Below, piece after piece: positions 1 through 11,482 of a stretch of 64,000 bases of DNA. Within the stretch, counting starts at the first letter, position 1, and every line of letters begins with the position of its first letter. Source of the stretch: Maratus speciosus (lineage: Eukaryota; Arthropoda; Arachnida; Araneae; Salticidae); the NCBI GenBank assembly GCA_963932465.1, contig OZ010794.1, forward strand, positions 439,395,502 to 439,459,501. Reading direction: 5' to 3'. The translations under genes were made by a program, and so were the position numbers. The notes under the pieces were generated by a model. The model saw nothing but the letters and a program-made list of their open reading frames with translations. It searched no databases and was not told where the DNA came from.

Positions 1-862
1 GACCCCGGAAGCGGGGCACAGTGGTCCACTATTAGTTATTGTCTAAAACACAATATAAATCTATTTATAATTACTCTAAATCTTTTTTATTTCCCCTTTA
101 CCTCCAAAATAATATAATAATACAAATTTGCAAGTAGCATTTGGAAACAGAAAACATATAAAACTAAAGAATTATCAAAAAATTTATTATATTTTGAAAA
201 TAACAATATAATATACAGGAGGATGGTAAACAAGTTATTAATTAAGTACAAAAAAAATTAGCAAACATTAAGACAAATATGATGATGAAAAATTTATTAG
301 AAGCTCAAAATAGTCAGGATAAAATAGTTTATTATGAGGTAACCATGTGCTCTGAAGTTATAAATAACCAATCCAATGAGGTCATTTATTACTTATTAGG
401 CTACAGTTATATTTTTCAAAGGCAGTAAATACAAAACAAAATATTTCTTAATATGCTAATTCTACAATGCATGATTTTCATTTCTCTCCTTCTCACCCCC
501 CCCCCCCCAAAAAAAAAAAAAACAAAAAAAAAACTGCTATATTGAACAAGAAAACTTATTTTAAAAATCACATGTGAACTGTTATCCATAATTTGGGAGA
601 AAATTAAAGTGCCAGATGGCTACATTATAATTTGAATAACATGAAATTTAAAGTGTGCCAAATGGCTAATATATGCATTGTAGGGTTAAATAAATTGTCA
701 TTTTTCTTTGTTTACTTTATTTTATAGTTAAATAACTATTTTAAAACAATATTTCTTTATAGAAAATAAGTAATTATTAAATATTTTGAAAATTCTTCAT
801 TACAGGAGCAGTATTTATTGCGGACCACTGTACCCCAGCAGTGGGCGGTCCACTGTGCCCCA
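1..862. repeat. Interspersed repeat with CACAGTGG-type inverted ends
   Basis: The left edge carries GGGGCACAGTGGTCC (13-27) and the right edge carries the inverted counterpart GGTCCACTGTGCCCC (847-861), with a second inverted motif, GGACCACTGTACCCC, just inside at about 822-836. This looks like a non-autonomous DNA element. No flanking duplication can be tested on the left because the window begins there. The interior is AT-rich, has no coding potential and includes a C-run and A-run near 497-530. Superfamily is unassigned. Confidence 0.4.
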
Positions 863-1235
863 GGTTAAAGTTCAATACATACTCATAAAAATATTATTTA
901 AAGTTTTCTTTTAAGCATATAAGCTTTTAAATTTAATAAAGACCAGTGTTTTACCTTTTCAAAAAAGTTGTTTTATCTTATTTATCCATAACCTTTAATT
1001 ACTCAATAAAGAAAAGTATGATGATGAAAATTTTTACTTTTAGGAGCTCAAAACAACCAGTCATGATAAAAGGGTTCATTTTGAGCTAACGATGTGTTCT
1101 GAACGCTATAAGTAATCAATCCAGTGCTGTTATCAATTAGCCTAAAAGAAAAGCTTTAAAAATTTAAAAATAAGTAAAATATAAGCTGTGGTCCACTGTG
1201 TACTTAGGTCCACTGTACTCTGGTCTCCCCTATAC
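863..1235. repeat. Second partial copy of the first repeat
   Basis: Blocks at 281-405 recur at 1020-1150 with an offset of about 740 bp. Examples are the GATGATGAAA start, the AGCTCAAAA block and the block with ATGTG(C/T)TCTGAA. GGTCCACTGTG recurs at 1190-1200, followed by a variant at 1208-1218. This is seen directly and implies a tandem or successive insertion of the same family. Confidence 0.5.
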
Positions 1236-1374
1236 ATAGCGACAGTGTGAGCTAATAGAAGGAATTGAAAAAAAAAAAAAAAAAAGTTTCACATTGATGA
1301 GAAATAATTAATTAGTTCGCTTTTTTACGCAGTCGGGTTTTTTGATTTTTTAAATTAATTGTTTATTTAGTCAT

Positions 1375-1700
1375 TGCGAATCACAGTTACACAGCCGGGC
1401 CGGCCCGATAAAAAAATGATCAGGCTTAAGATTTAGGCGAAGCCGATAAAATATGAGCTATTTGCAATGAATATGACTTTCGCGATAATATGTAAAAATG
1501 TGCGTCACGAGCCGATTCTAGTTTGACAAGATCAATACAGAAATGTAACATGTCCAGCGTAGAGACCGGCATCGGACTGTTACGTGGTGTCTGACCCGCG
1601 CTTATTTTTTTTTTTTTTTTCAGCAGACTCGTGCCAGGCCGAGATCAGATTTGCATTTTTTTACATTGTCGAGCCGTGTCGGAACTGGGCTTAATTGTTC
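1375..1700. repeat. GC-richer dispersed repeat (CGGGCCGG type)
   Basis: Short GC-rich blocks such as GCCGGGCCGGCCCG (1395-1408) and GAGCCGTGTCGGAACTGGGC (1672-1691) stand out from AT-rich surroundings. Similar sequence recurs at 5240-5350 and 61770-62060. It is probably one non-autonomous family. No clear ends were found. From 1236 to 1374 and 1701 to 2280 I see nothing but AT-rich sequence. Confidence 0.3.
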
Positions 1701-2280
1701 TCAGGATGTGCACGGCAGGCAATATATTTTGTAAAAATATTAATAGCGATGATGAACTTCTGTAAACTTAATCTTTGGAAATATACCTGAAGGTGGTTCT
1801 CAAATTCACTGTTCAACAACTCGAAACTTTGACACATTTTCTTACTAATTTTTAACTGTAAAGACATAGAATTTACAAGCTTGACTATTGAAGGGATTTG
1901 GAATCAAATATAGTGTTTTTCATTTTTGATAAATAAATCACCCGTCGAGACATAAGTGATTCTTGTCCCGTGGCTGCAGGTTTTTCTTCTTTTCCGTGCT
2001 ATCGCTCCCGGAAATTCCATTCAAAACGCTAAATTTGACTATTTTCTCAAAGATATACTGCCTTTAACGAAAAATGGATAATGTCAATGGATTACATAGT
2101 TTCTGAATAAGAACTCCTGCCAATTTTGTGCGCCGTTTCCGAAAAGAAATGAATTCAGAAATGTGTCAGAAAGTGGTTCCTTTGTATTTGAGAGAAGCCT
2201 TAATAAATGACAAAGAAATATTTTCACAAATCTACTTATTATACAGCTTCAAAAGTTATGATGTTTTTAACCCTCATATT

Positions 2281-3760
2281 TTAACACTTTCCAACTAAAG
2301 TTGAAAAGTGTTTATGACTTTGGTTTGTCTGTTCACGCTCTAACTCTCGTAAGTATACTCGGATTGCCCTGAAATATTTAGATGTTACTGACCTCTACCA
2401 TAGCACGTTCGCTATTTCTAATGAAGTTTGTAGCATGTTTAGTTCATTTACAGGGACAGTCAAAAGTATTCCGTTACATAAAGGCCAATGGGAAAAAATC
2501 GTTTCAAATGATTTTTAATTGAGTTATACTCTTTCAAACATAGTAAAATTGATATTCATTTATGAAGTCCACTAAAATATGCATTCTGTAGAATATGCGG
2601 GTAAAGAATTATTCATTTACAGGCCCACACAAAAGAATTCCGTTACATAATGGTATAGGGGGGAATTGTTTGAGGCGTATTTTAATTATGTTTTGAACTA
2701 TTTCATATATAATGAAATTGATATACGTTGCTGAGGTTTACTATAAGTTATTTTATGTATAATACGAAGTGCATAGCATTTACAGAGACACACCAAAGAT
2801 TTCAGATACTATACTGTATCCGAATTACTGTATTAGCAATCATTGCTTAAAATGCATTTTTATTTATGATATGGCTTTTATTTCAGTATATTTATGCATA
2901 CTATATAGTGTGTATAAATGCTACAGTTCATATACAGGGCTGCAGAAAAGAATTCGTAAGGGTTACTGATTATGAGCGTAAATTTCTTAAAGGTGACTTT
3001 TAAATGAGTCCTGCATATTTACGCTGAACGGCATTTAGTTTACTAAGAAATGTTTGTAGAATAGATATATATATATATATTACGCTATCGTACGTGGCAC
3101 AGAAATCGCGATTATTTGTTAATTGTTTAATGGCGATGCCCGAATGAAACGCATCTCATTGGTTATTGAACTGCATGTAATGCATCTCCATTATACCTAT
3201 AAGGGGGTTACCATAGGGGGACCCTTTTCTGTCGCCAAATGCCGCCAAGTTTGTAGCCAACTTGACAATATCTCTAATATTTTGCCAAATTCTCATAGAC
3301 TTCCATTGTAAACCAATAGGGTTTACTTGCTTACAGAAAATCAACAAATTGTGATATTTTAATGCAACAAAAACTAATATTAGCTTAAGGGATTATATTA
3401 ATTATATTTTAGGGAGCCCAAGTAAATTAAATTATGTATAAAAGTAACATGATACAATGCTTAGCATGCTTTCCCAAACATAAATTTTAAGGGAGACCAA
3501 ACTGGTCGCTAAGGGCGGCTAGTACAGATAAAATGATATATAGGACCACGTAAAGAATTGGATACATGGCCGTCGTCTATGGGTGATAATTTTCTGGAAA
3601 TGTGATTTCAGTAGTTTTAAGAGTGTTTTCGTTTGAATTAAATTTTAGCTAAATAGTGACGTGTAATAAAGGTAATAGGTAAACTGCAGGGCTGTACAAA
3701 AGTATTAAAGTATGTTTCCATCTATTAGTATAAATTGCTGCAAGGAAAATTTCTACCTGT
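2281..3760. repeat. Diverged tandem array, about 155-175 bp units
   Basis: A motif of the form 'TTTACAGGG(n)ACAAAAGAATTCCGTTACAT' recurs at about 2450, 2620, 2780, 2930, 3540, 3690 and, beyond an inserted element, 4640. Each copy is followed by a related block containing TATTTCA...AAATTGATAT. Spacing in the first part is about 155-175 bp. The array opens with a small stem (ACTTTCCAAC/GTTGAAAAGT, 2287-2310). Related single copies lie at 6765-7080 and on the minus strand at 8570-8690. A (TA)n tract sits at 3067-3080. Confidence 0.5.
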
Positions 3761-3806
3761 TATGAGTTTTCTTGCTAAACTAAATTTTCCCATTATATAG
3801 TATATG

Positions 3807-4617
3807 CAGTCCTCCCCACTTAATCGGGTCACGGATAATCGAATACCCCGCTTATTCGAATAGAATCCTCCGGAACCGAATTTATTCCCATTGGTTCTAT
3901 GTTATTTTCCCCCGCTTAAACCAAGTACCTTTTACGAACGTCCCCGCTTAATCGAATAACAACTGTGTGACCGATGTTTGAAAATAGGCGCGGAAAGCAC
4001 GTTTCAGCTGGAAGTTCCTTCCACCTTTTGTCATTTTCGGTTCCTGTAGGCTTAAAACAAATTTCCAGTTCTTCCTGCAATGATTTCCTGCCAACAGGTG
4101 TATAATGGACAGGTCAAATGATTTCCCACCTTGATCTTCTCACTATCACTTCTTGCTGTGAACCAGACTTTAATGGCAATGCGCCATGACTCGAGATGGT
4201 AGTTGTAATATTTTGCACTCATTCAAAAAATAACTCGATATTTATTCCTTTAAAATTCCACTTAAACAAACCACTTTCAACGATTTTTTTAAGGCAGTAT
4301 AAGTAACGTAAATTAGAAGTAGCAAAGTTTTGACCAAATTCAAACGAGCTGCATTAAGTGCGATGTAAACCATATAAATGTATTTACTGACATTAAATTA
4401 ATGCGTATTTACTTTATATTAGCATTTGTATTTATTTTAGTTTATGTTATTCTGTTAACGATTTGTTATGCTGTTAATTAAATATACCGTAGACAGTTAT
4501 TTTGCCTTTTTACTACGCATTAAATATTGCAGTTATGATTCCCCGTTTAATCAAATATCCCGCTTAATCGAATATTGTTTCTGGAACCATCAATACTCGT
4601 TTAAACGGGGACGACTG
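3807..4617. mobile_element. Pogo/Tigger-like non-autonomous DNA transposon
   Basis: The left end CAGTCCTCCCCACTTAATCG and the right end (reverse complement CAGTCGTCCCCGTTTAAACG) form imperfect terminal inverted repeats. Internal sub-repeats of CCCGCTTAATCGAATA occur near both ends. TA follows the right end; the left flank is TG where TA is expected. No transposase is visible inside. CAGT-start ends with a TA target are typical of pogo/Tigger-type elements; family assignment is inference. Confidence 0.6.
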
Positions 4618-5006
4618 TATATCAACGTACAGATCAAATGCAGGGCTGTTCAAAAGACTTGGAATACATATTTCGCTATGGACGGTAACCGCTGAAACCA
4701 GTTTTTCAAAGGTTTTATGCGTTTTCTAAAATGTTTACTTAATTATCTTATTTACCTTATTTCCCTAAATAAAGACGTTTTGTTAAAGCATTCAGGAAGT
4801 ATTGGAAAGTGTTTCATAACCTATGCTTAACGCATGATTTTTCTTTCTTGTTTATTTTATAATAAATTACATTAATATTTTAATGAATCCTTATGTAAAT
4901 GTTAAAACGTCTAAGAATCTAAGTAATCATTAATGTTGCTATTGTGTATTTTCTGTCTTGCGAACATATCGTAATTTTAAAATATACTGTAAAATTATCC
5001 CATGAA

Positions 5007-5174
5007 CAGGGATGTAGTGGAGAGTATACGGTGGTATACGCAGTATGCCTTCTGGATTTTTTTAAGGAACACCGTATACCCTCTGTTTCTCAAAAAAGCT
5101 ACAGTATATACGCTGTAGGGTATACCCTCTGCTTAGAGCGTATGCCCTCTGATTTTTTTACGACTACACCACTG
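5007..5174. mobile_element. 168-bp hAT-like MITE with 8-bp target duplication
   Basis: The element begins CAGGGATGTAGTGGAG and ends with the inverted form CTACACCACTG. Both flanks carry the same 8 bp, CCCATGAA (4999-5006 and 5175-5182). CAG-start ends with an 8-bp duplication point to hAT. The body repeats GTATACCCTCTG-like segments several times. A second copy is at 12890-13059. 4690-4998 holds nothing recognisable. Confidence 0.8.
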
Positions 5175-5182
5175 CCCATGAA

Positions 5183-5470
5183 TATGTATGCAGTATTCAT
5201 TAAAGGAATCTTAATTATATGTTAAGAAAAATCTGAATTTTTCGTAGAAATTGAGTCGGGCCAGATCGGGCAGGGCCGGGCTCGGGCCGGGCTCGGGCCG
5301 AACCTTTAATTTTTACACTAGGTCGGGCCCGGGCCTGGAAATTCCGGACTATTCTACTTTGGAGACTCTTCCATAATTCATGAGTTTCTACGCCACTGTC
5401 TTTAATCAACATTGTAACATGTAGAGATGTCCGATATGCAAATATCGGCCAGCGAGCCGCGCACAACACG
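5183..5470. repeat. GC-rich fragment with GGGCTCGGGCCG repeats
   Basis: GGGCCGGGCTC is repeated tandemly at 5273-5300, followed by GGTCGGGCCCGGGCC at 5322-5336. It resembles the GC-rich repeats at 1375-1700 and 61770-62060. The long minus-strand frame here (Arg/Pro/Ala-rich) is explained by the repeat and is not a gene. 5471-5903 is AT-rich with no recognised feature. Confidence 0.35.
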
Positions 5471-5903
5471 CGAACAAGGTGAGTGACCCTTTTATTTAAA
5501 AACAAAAACAGAGTGGGTGAAGCGAAGCAAGAACTGACCTGCAAGGAATTCCCTCAAAACCCTTTCCAAAATGATGACCCACATCCAAGGTCAGATCTAT
5601 CTCTCTGCCTTAACAGTGCGGATTTGTACGACAAATGGGAACTCTTAAATAAAGTAAAATAACATTTATATTTAAAAAATAATAATAAAATAAAAAAATA
5701 AATAAAAGGAGAAGAAAAACAGCCCAGTTAAGTATTTTTCCAAGCTGGAGTAGCAAACAATAGTAGCATTTTATTTTTAACGTAATAGAGTGGGATATTC
5801 CAAATGTAAATGTATTTAAGTGAGATCAGCAATATTCTTTAACGGCTGGCTGAATTCGATGAAAAGAAAAAAATAATATTTTTGCATTTCGTTATGATTA
5901 TTA

Positions 5904-6702
5904 AGGATCGACCGAAACAGGTTTTTAAGACCGAAACGGAAAACGAAACCGAATTTGGGTAATTTTCCTATTTTCGGTCGAAAACGAAAATGTCCAAAAA
6001 AATCTTATTAATGAATGCATACATAAATATACATAATTTATTAATTATTTACACGTGTTTATTAAATATACATAATTAATTATAGTGTGGCTCAAGTTGG
6101 CTCTCTGTTCTTCCCACCAAAACTTTTTATTTTCAGATAAAATAAAATGTAATTAATTTATCAACGACACAGAAGGATTTTTCAATCATACGAATTTCAT
6201 CTAATTAAAAGAGGTTTTATGTTGATTTCTTGTTTTGACCTCGATTTATCTTTTATAAGGATTTTTGTAAATGATCATCTGTTATACTTGAACTTTCTCA
6301 AAGAATATTCGATTTACTTCTGTGGTTTCAAATTAAAAATTTTATATTATTGTTACGCTTGCAGCTTTTAATGAGCACGTGAAAAGCGTCTTCAAAGTTT
6401 AGTCCTATATGCATTACTTGCTTTATAATTTGAATTCACGTCTTGAGTCAGTCATGACTGATATTTATAAACACTGGAGTTCATAGCAATGAATAAAGAG
6501 TATCTCATTTGAGCGGATACAGCACAAATCAATGAATAATGTTGAAAATTTCCGAAAGAAGAAAAGAGTTTTTTTTTTTTGGAATACAGATAGTTTCGGT
6601 TCGACCAAATTTTCAACAGCATTTTCGCCAAAAACAAAGTTTCGGCGAAACTCTCATTTTGGGCCGTAAACGAAACCGAAATCGAATTATTGATCGATCT
6701 CT
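5904..6702. mobile_element. Intact copy of the 'GACCGAAA' MITE family
   Basis: The left end contains ATCGACCGAAACAGG and the right end contains CGATCGATCTCT, with long blocks of CGAAACGGAAAACGAAACCG-like sequence at both ends. The interior matches the reverse complement of 16045-20716, for example the block with GAGCACGTGAAAAGCGTCTT at 6371-6390. That comparison makes this the uninterrupted reference copy. No coding capacity. Target duplication was not resolved. Confidence 0.6.
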
Positions 6703-6754
6703 AATGACTATTAGTTTTTTTTTTTTACTTTCTTCTGTGTCTTTTTTAACATTC

Positions 6755-7080
6755 TCCTGTATAGTTGAAAAGTGTTTATGAAATGGGTTTGTCTGACCGT
6801 CTGTCTGCCTGCCCGCACTCTGACTGGCGTAAATATACTCGGTTCAGATTACTATGTATTTGATACATGTCGTTGATATGAGGGTCATCATGGCGTGTTC
6901 GATATTGAAAATGAAGTATTTAGCATTTATAGTTCGTTTACAGGGTCACTCAAAAGAATTCCGTTACATTATGTGCTATGGGAAGAAATCGTTTTATGAT
7001 AATGTTTGATCGTTTGAAATAATTTATTGAGGTTATACTATTTCAAAAAAATTGAAATTCATATACAATTTTAATCTGTG
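6755..7080. repeat. Dispersed copy of the 2281-3760 repeat
   Basis: It starts GTTGAAAAGTGTTTATGA like 2303-2320 and contains the same GTTTACAGGGTCACTCAAAA and ATTCCGTTACAT blocks. It is a single diverged unit. From 7081 to 7835 I recognise nothing, except a local direct repeat with ATCGAT(A) and TATAATCGATTT near 7437-7500. Confidence 0.5.
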
Positions 7081-7837
7081 TTATGTAATTCATCAAATAA
7101 TGATGTCTTTCATTAGAAATAAAAAATCTAAAAATAAAATTCTACGGGCTTTCTTCAGAATGAAGAATTGAAAAAGTTTTTTCTCCTTTTTCATTAGGCG
7201 TTCTCCTCCCCCTTGCCCCTCTGAACACTTCCGTTGATACTTTCTTAGACTGCGTGCAAAAGGATAAAGTACTCTTTCTATACTATACGAAAGAAATAAA
7301 AATGTCTGCCCTTTCTTTTCCAACCGTTCTGTTGCCATCAACAAAAGAAAGGGGAGTCTCAACAATGGAAAGAGGTGGTAATGGATTCGCCGGAAAGATT
7401 TCGGACTGATTTGGATCCTACAAAAGTATATATCCTATATCGATATGTATAATCGATTTGACCATAGGTTTATGCTAATATCGATACCTATAATCGATTT
7501 TGGAAATACATGTAAAGCATCGTGTGACCAATATAAAAGTGCCGCCATCTATAGAATCTCTCTGTTTGAATCTTAAAACATACACAATATTGGCTTGTTA
7601 TCAGGCGTCACTTTACGAATAAGTGTGCGATACGCCAGGAAAAAGAAAGCAAATCGGAAATTGTAAGGCGGCAAATGAGGTGCGTTCGTACTATAACTAG
7701 TTTTATAAATATTCAGATCTTGGTGCAGTAGCTGTCGCACTCTTATGCAAAAATGCACGAACACAAAATTTATTACGATTCTGTATATTAAATTCAGTAA
7801 TACGGAAATAATACGACTCCATCTGAAATAGTACGTA

Positions 7838-8152
7838 ATCACCATGACAATCTAGAATCATTATCTATCATGGGATATCATAGAATTAATTACGTATTAT
7901 AGGATTTCATAGAATAATCACTATGGCGACCTAGAATCATTACCTATCATGGGATATCATTGAATTAATTAAGTATGATAAGATTTAATAGAATAACCAC
8001 CATGGCAACCTAGAATCATTACCTATCATGGGAGACCATTGAATTAATTAAGTATGATAAGATTTAATAGAATAACCACCATGGCAACCTAGTATCATTA
8101 CCTATCATGGGATATCATTGAATTGATTACGTATGATAAGATTTAATAGAAT
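7838..8152. repeat. 79-bp tandem repeat, four copies
   Basis: The motif TACCTATCATGGGA (first copy TATCTATCATGGGA) begins at 7862, 7941, 8020 and 8099, an exact 79-bp spacing. Copies two to four are nearly identical and contain AATAACCACCATGGCAACCT. Confidence 0.85.
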
Positions 8153-8159
8153 GAAGAAA

Positions 8160-8839
8160 ACTTTTATTAATATCTTTTTAAGTTTTGATTCGATTTTCAT
8201 CAAATTTGAAATGACTCAACAAAATTCTGCAACGATTATATATATTATATTTCAAACTATTCGGTTAGGGTAGTTTTTGCGCTGTTATATGCGGACAGAC
8301 GAACGGACCAGACGACGACTGTAGGTGCTACGTATTACTATAATTACGAGCGCACTTTAAAAAAAAATGCACTAAACAATGAGCAAAACATTCTACATAT
8401 TCTAGTAAAAACAAGTTGGAAATTGCACGTCAAACGTGGCAAATGAAGTGCGTTCGCACTATAACTAGTTTTATAAATATTTTTTGCACAGCATATTGTA
8501 CTGAATGTATATTTTAGTGCACTTCATTAGTGCATATCAATTTCATTCTGTTCGAAAGGCTGTAACATCGTTAAAATGCACTTGAAATAAGTTTTTCCCA
8601 TTGGCCGTCATGTAACGGAAAACTTTTGACTGTCCTTGTCATTAAACTATACATCCGATTTTCATAAAATTTTGCAACAAATACATATTTAAAATTTCAG
8701 ACCATTCGGTTGGGTAGTTTTTGCTCTATTATATGCGGACGGACAGACAAACATACAGACAGACCGAACGACGACTATTAGGGGCTACATATTTATATAA
8801 TTATGAACGCACAACGAAAAACACAAAAATGCACTAAAC
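8160..8839. repeat. Two successive copies of a dispersed repeat
   Basis: 8220-8420 and 8640-8839 share GTTATATGCGGACGGACAGAC-like, GACGACTAT and ATGCACTAAACAATG blocks. The second copy is interrupted after CACTAAAC and resumes at 12048. GTGCGTTCGNACTATAACTAG occurs at about 7680-7700 and 8449-8470. Another partial copy is at 28740-28860. The first copy (near 8380) supplies an uninterrupted version of the insertion site. Confidence 0.6.
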
Positions 8840-9120
8840 CAGTGGTACTTAAACTGTGGTCCGCGGACCCCAAGGGGTCCTCAACGCATCGTAGAGGGGT
8901 CCGTGAATGTCTAACGCTCAAAGTATATCCTTTCAATTATTTAGAAGATGCGAAAACTTTTGCGAGTAAAGAAAAAAATGTTAAAATATATAACATATTT
9001 AAGAAATCTCCCACTTTCTGTGCAATTAACGGATATTTGTAATAAAAACGATGAATGCGCTTTATATGACGATCTTTCTTAGAAACACAACATATACACT
9101 ACAACTTGTATAAAAGAAAA

Positions 9121-9125
9121 CGACG
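9121..9125. other. Left target-site duplication CGACG of the Transib element
   Basis: CGACG directly precedes CACAGTG. The same five bases follow the right terminus at 11519-11523. A CG-rich 5-bp duplication of form CGNCG is the pattern reported for Transib transposons. Confidence 0.85.
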
Positions 9126-9161
9126 CACAGTGGGGTATTTTACAAATCTGGGCGGCCAAAA
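9126..9161 (+). repeat. Left 36-bp terminal inverted repeat (RSS-like heptamer)
   Basis: It begins with the heptamer CACAGTG and ends GGGCGGCCAAAA. It is an exact reverse complement of 11483-11518. I do not see a good match to the RSS nonamer at a 12-bp spacing (AATCTGGGC lies there). Confidence 0.95.
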
Positions 9162-9294
9162 TTATTTTTTTCTTTTAAACTAATTTAAACGTTTAAAGCA
9201 GTAAATAAATGCACTTTTTGAAATAAATATTGTTTAATAACTTGAAAATCATGGATGTTTTGCAACTTCGTATTGATATTTATTGATCAAAATT

Positions 9295-9485
9295 AGTATT
9301 ATAAAATAAATGATATTTATGATAAGCAGTATTATAAAATAAATGATAATATGATAAATAGTATCATAAAATAAATGATAATTATGATAAATAGTATTAT
9401 AAAATAAATGATAATTATGATAAATAGTATTATAAAATAAATGATAATCATGATAAATAGTATTATAAAATAAATGATAATCATG
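9295..9485. repeat. 33-bp tandem repeat inside the Transib element
   Basis: The unit contains TATTATAAAATAAATGATAA and TATGATAAATAG and is repeated five to six times with few changes. It lies between the transposase stop codon and the left TIR. It produces an artefactual Ile/Tyr/Phe-rich minus-strand frame (9332-9556), which is not a gene. Confidence 0.9.
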
Positions 9486-9586
9486 ATAAAAAAAATGGAA
9501 TAATATATTGAATAATTGAATAAATTATAAAAACAGATTATTAATGATAAGAACAATTAGTTTATAAATCACCAAGGTGGGATCTT

Positions 9587-11247
9587 TTAATCAGATGATA
9601 ATTCAGAATCGTAATCTGTTTCTTCATAATCAGAATCCTCTGGATCACGAGCTTCAGAAGATTCCATAGGCAGTAACATTTCTAGAGTTTCTTTACGGAA
9701 CAATTTTGATTTTTTTTTTTTATCGTGGGTCTTATTCCAGTTAAAACTGGATCTGAACTCAAAAGCAATCTGTTGAGAACATCACGGTTACAAGAAATTC
9801 TTGAAAATTTACGCGATAGATTTTCGCGAAATAATCGAAAATGTTTGTTCCGTGCTTCGGCTACTTCTTCAGTCAATTGGCCTACTGGTAAAGCTTTCTC
9901 TATCACAATGCGTCCATGGATTAATATTTTATGCATTGTGGGTGACATTGGATACCATTTATATAACTGGACGTAGAGCTCTGCTGTTTTTTCTGTATAT
10001 TCTTAAATTTATCAAGGTGAATTTTGTGGCCATTGGATATGGTTTCAAGAATAACTTTAAATGGATATATTAAATTTTCATCAATGCCGGTAATTTCCGC
10101 TGCTAGAGATGGGTCAGTAAAGAATCTTCTGTGTAAAGTATGTGTAAGTACTTCCACGTCAGTCGAGCTCCTCAAACTTTCAGACTTTCTCCGCTTTGAC
10201 CTGTCACTTGATTCAGTGAAAGCTTTTGCTGGCCTTCCTGGTCGATTTATTTTTCTTGAAATTTCTACTGTACCTTCAAGCCATTCTTTATTATTTTTCA
10301 CAAATTTATCTAACATATAATGGGCTTCGATCCATTTGCTCTTGAACTGAGATTTAAATTGGGAGAAATTGTGCTTGAGGTTTTTAATTTCATCATCATC
10401 AAAATTATCGCCATTAAGAAGGTAATTTTCAAGGAAATTTAATCTATGATTAATGTTTGGCAAATTCTGTTGTTGCATAATGTTTAAAAATTCCTTTCGA
10501 GTCATTACTCTGACATTCGAAGGCCCTAAATAAAAATAAATACAAAATATGAACAAAAAAGAATGCATAATAATTATATGCAATTTAGATAGATAACATC
10601 ATTTTATCCCTTATTTTTTAAAAAAAATCTCACAATCTTTCGCTAACTTTTAACAAAAACATATGTAAATTGCCTCGACTTATTTTTTAGATAAACAAAT
10701 GTTAATAACGAGCAATAAATTATTTCAATTATCTGAAAAAAGCTTAAAAAGAGATAAAAGGGAATGAATACATTACTTTAAAGCAATTTTTTTTTTTAAT
10801 TATATAAATTTAATTTCAATCAGAATAACTGAAAAATAAACAAATCTGATCCCTTTACATTGAATCATAACAATTTTTTTCATATTAAAATTTATATGAT
10901 AAATATCAGTTAAAAATCAATATATAGTAATTTAGTATTTATAGTAATGCTTACTCAGAATTTTGGAAGAGCATATTTATATCGCCTTCATTTTAAAAAG
11001 GGGACAAAGGTGGAACTACTTTAAACGAAAACACAAATAAAAGGGTGTATATTTATTGGTACAACAAGTAACTTTGCTTGGAAATGTTTGGAAATATAAC
11101 TAAACCATTCGTGAATTATGAAACAAGGGAAAAAATAATAGAAAAATATGCGTTATTTTAAATTAATTTTGTAAATACTAAAACTATTTCTTTCTCAATT
11201 CAAAGTTAAAAAAAATAATGATACATACCTGCCTCGTCACTATCCAT
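9587..11247 (-). pseudogene. Transib transposase, spliced, internally deleted, frameshifted
   Basis: Exon 1 (11247-11229) is ATGGATAGTGACGAGGCAG followed by donor GTATGT. Exon 2 starts at 10525 after acceptor TTTAG. Splicing keeps frame (MDSDEAGPSNV...). Residues about 100-125 hold GRPAKAF and a basic SDRSKRRK stretch. At about residue 135 (near 10140) the N-terminal part joins directly to HRRFFTDPSLAAEITGIDE, a C-terminal motif as I recall the family, so roughly the middle half is missing, including the expected first two catalytic Asp. One-base frame breaks lie near 10000 and in the T-run at 9710-9721. Between them are LYKWYPMSPTMHKILIHG and TEEVAEARNKHF, which aligns in my memory with the RAG1 segment holding the third catalytic acidic residue (Glu at about 9856-9858). 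An acidic Ser/Asp/Glu tail ends at TAA, 9587-9589. Family usual length is roughly 650-700 residues. The call rests on motif recall, the TIRs and the target duplication together. Confidence 0.85.
10526..11228 (-). other. Intron of the Transib transposase gene
   Basis: It is 703 nt, with donor GTATGT at 11228-11223 and acceptor TTATTTTTATTTAG ending at 10526. It is AT-rich. Joining 11229 to 10525 gives an uninterrupted frame across the junction. The in-frame Met upstream of the acceptor (10583) would instead translate intron sequence. Confidence 0.75.
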
Positions 11248-11482
11248 AACGATTAGATTTTAAATACTTCCAAAACTAAAGTTATTCAAATTCAAAAATG
11301 GAAAGTCACAATGAAGAACGATTTGACACTCCTGCACTTAACACAACACTCCAGTTTCAACTGATAACAGGAGGTCATCGTTCACTTAAAGGAGATAAAA
11401 ATCGCATCACGTGATTCCCCAATGATTCAGTTTCAACTTATATCCATCCATTCGATCCTGCGTTGTACTTTATGAAATCGAC

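Noticed and set aside
5215..5544. 109-codon minus-strand frame rich in Arg, Ala and Pro
   Set aside because: Created by the GGGCTCGGGCCG repeats; similar GC-rich repeats occur at two other places.
7838..8152. CRISPR-like array
   Set aside because: The 79-bp units are contiguous tandem repeats without variable spacers, in a eukaryotic repeat setting.
9126..9161. Full recombination signal (heptamer plus nonamer) in the Transib TIR
   Set aside because: Only the heptamer matches; the sequence at the expected nonamer position is not A-rich.
9332..9556. 74-codon Ile/Tyr/Phe-rich minus-strand frame
   Set aside because: It is the translation of the 33-bp tandem repeat; repetitive and low-complexity.
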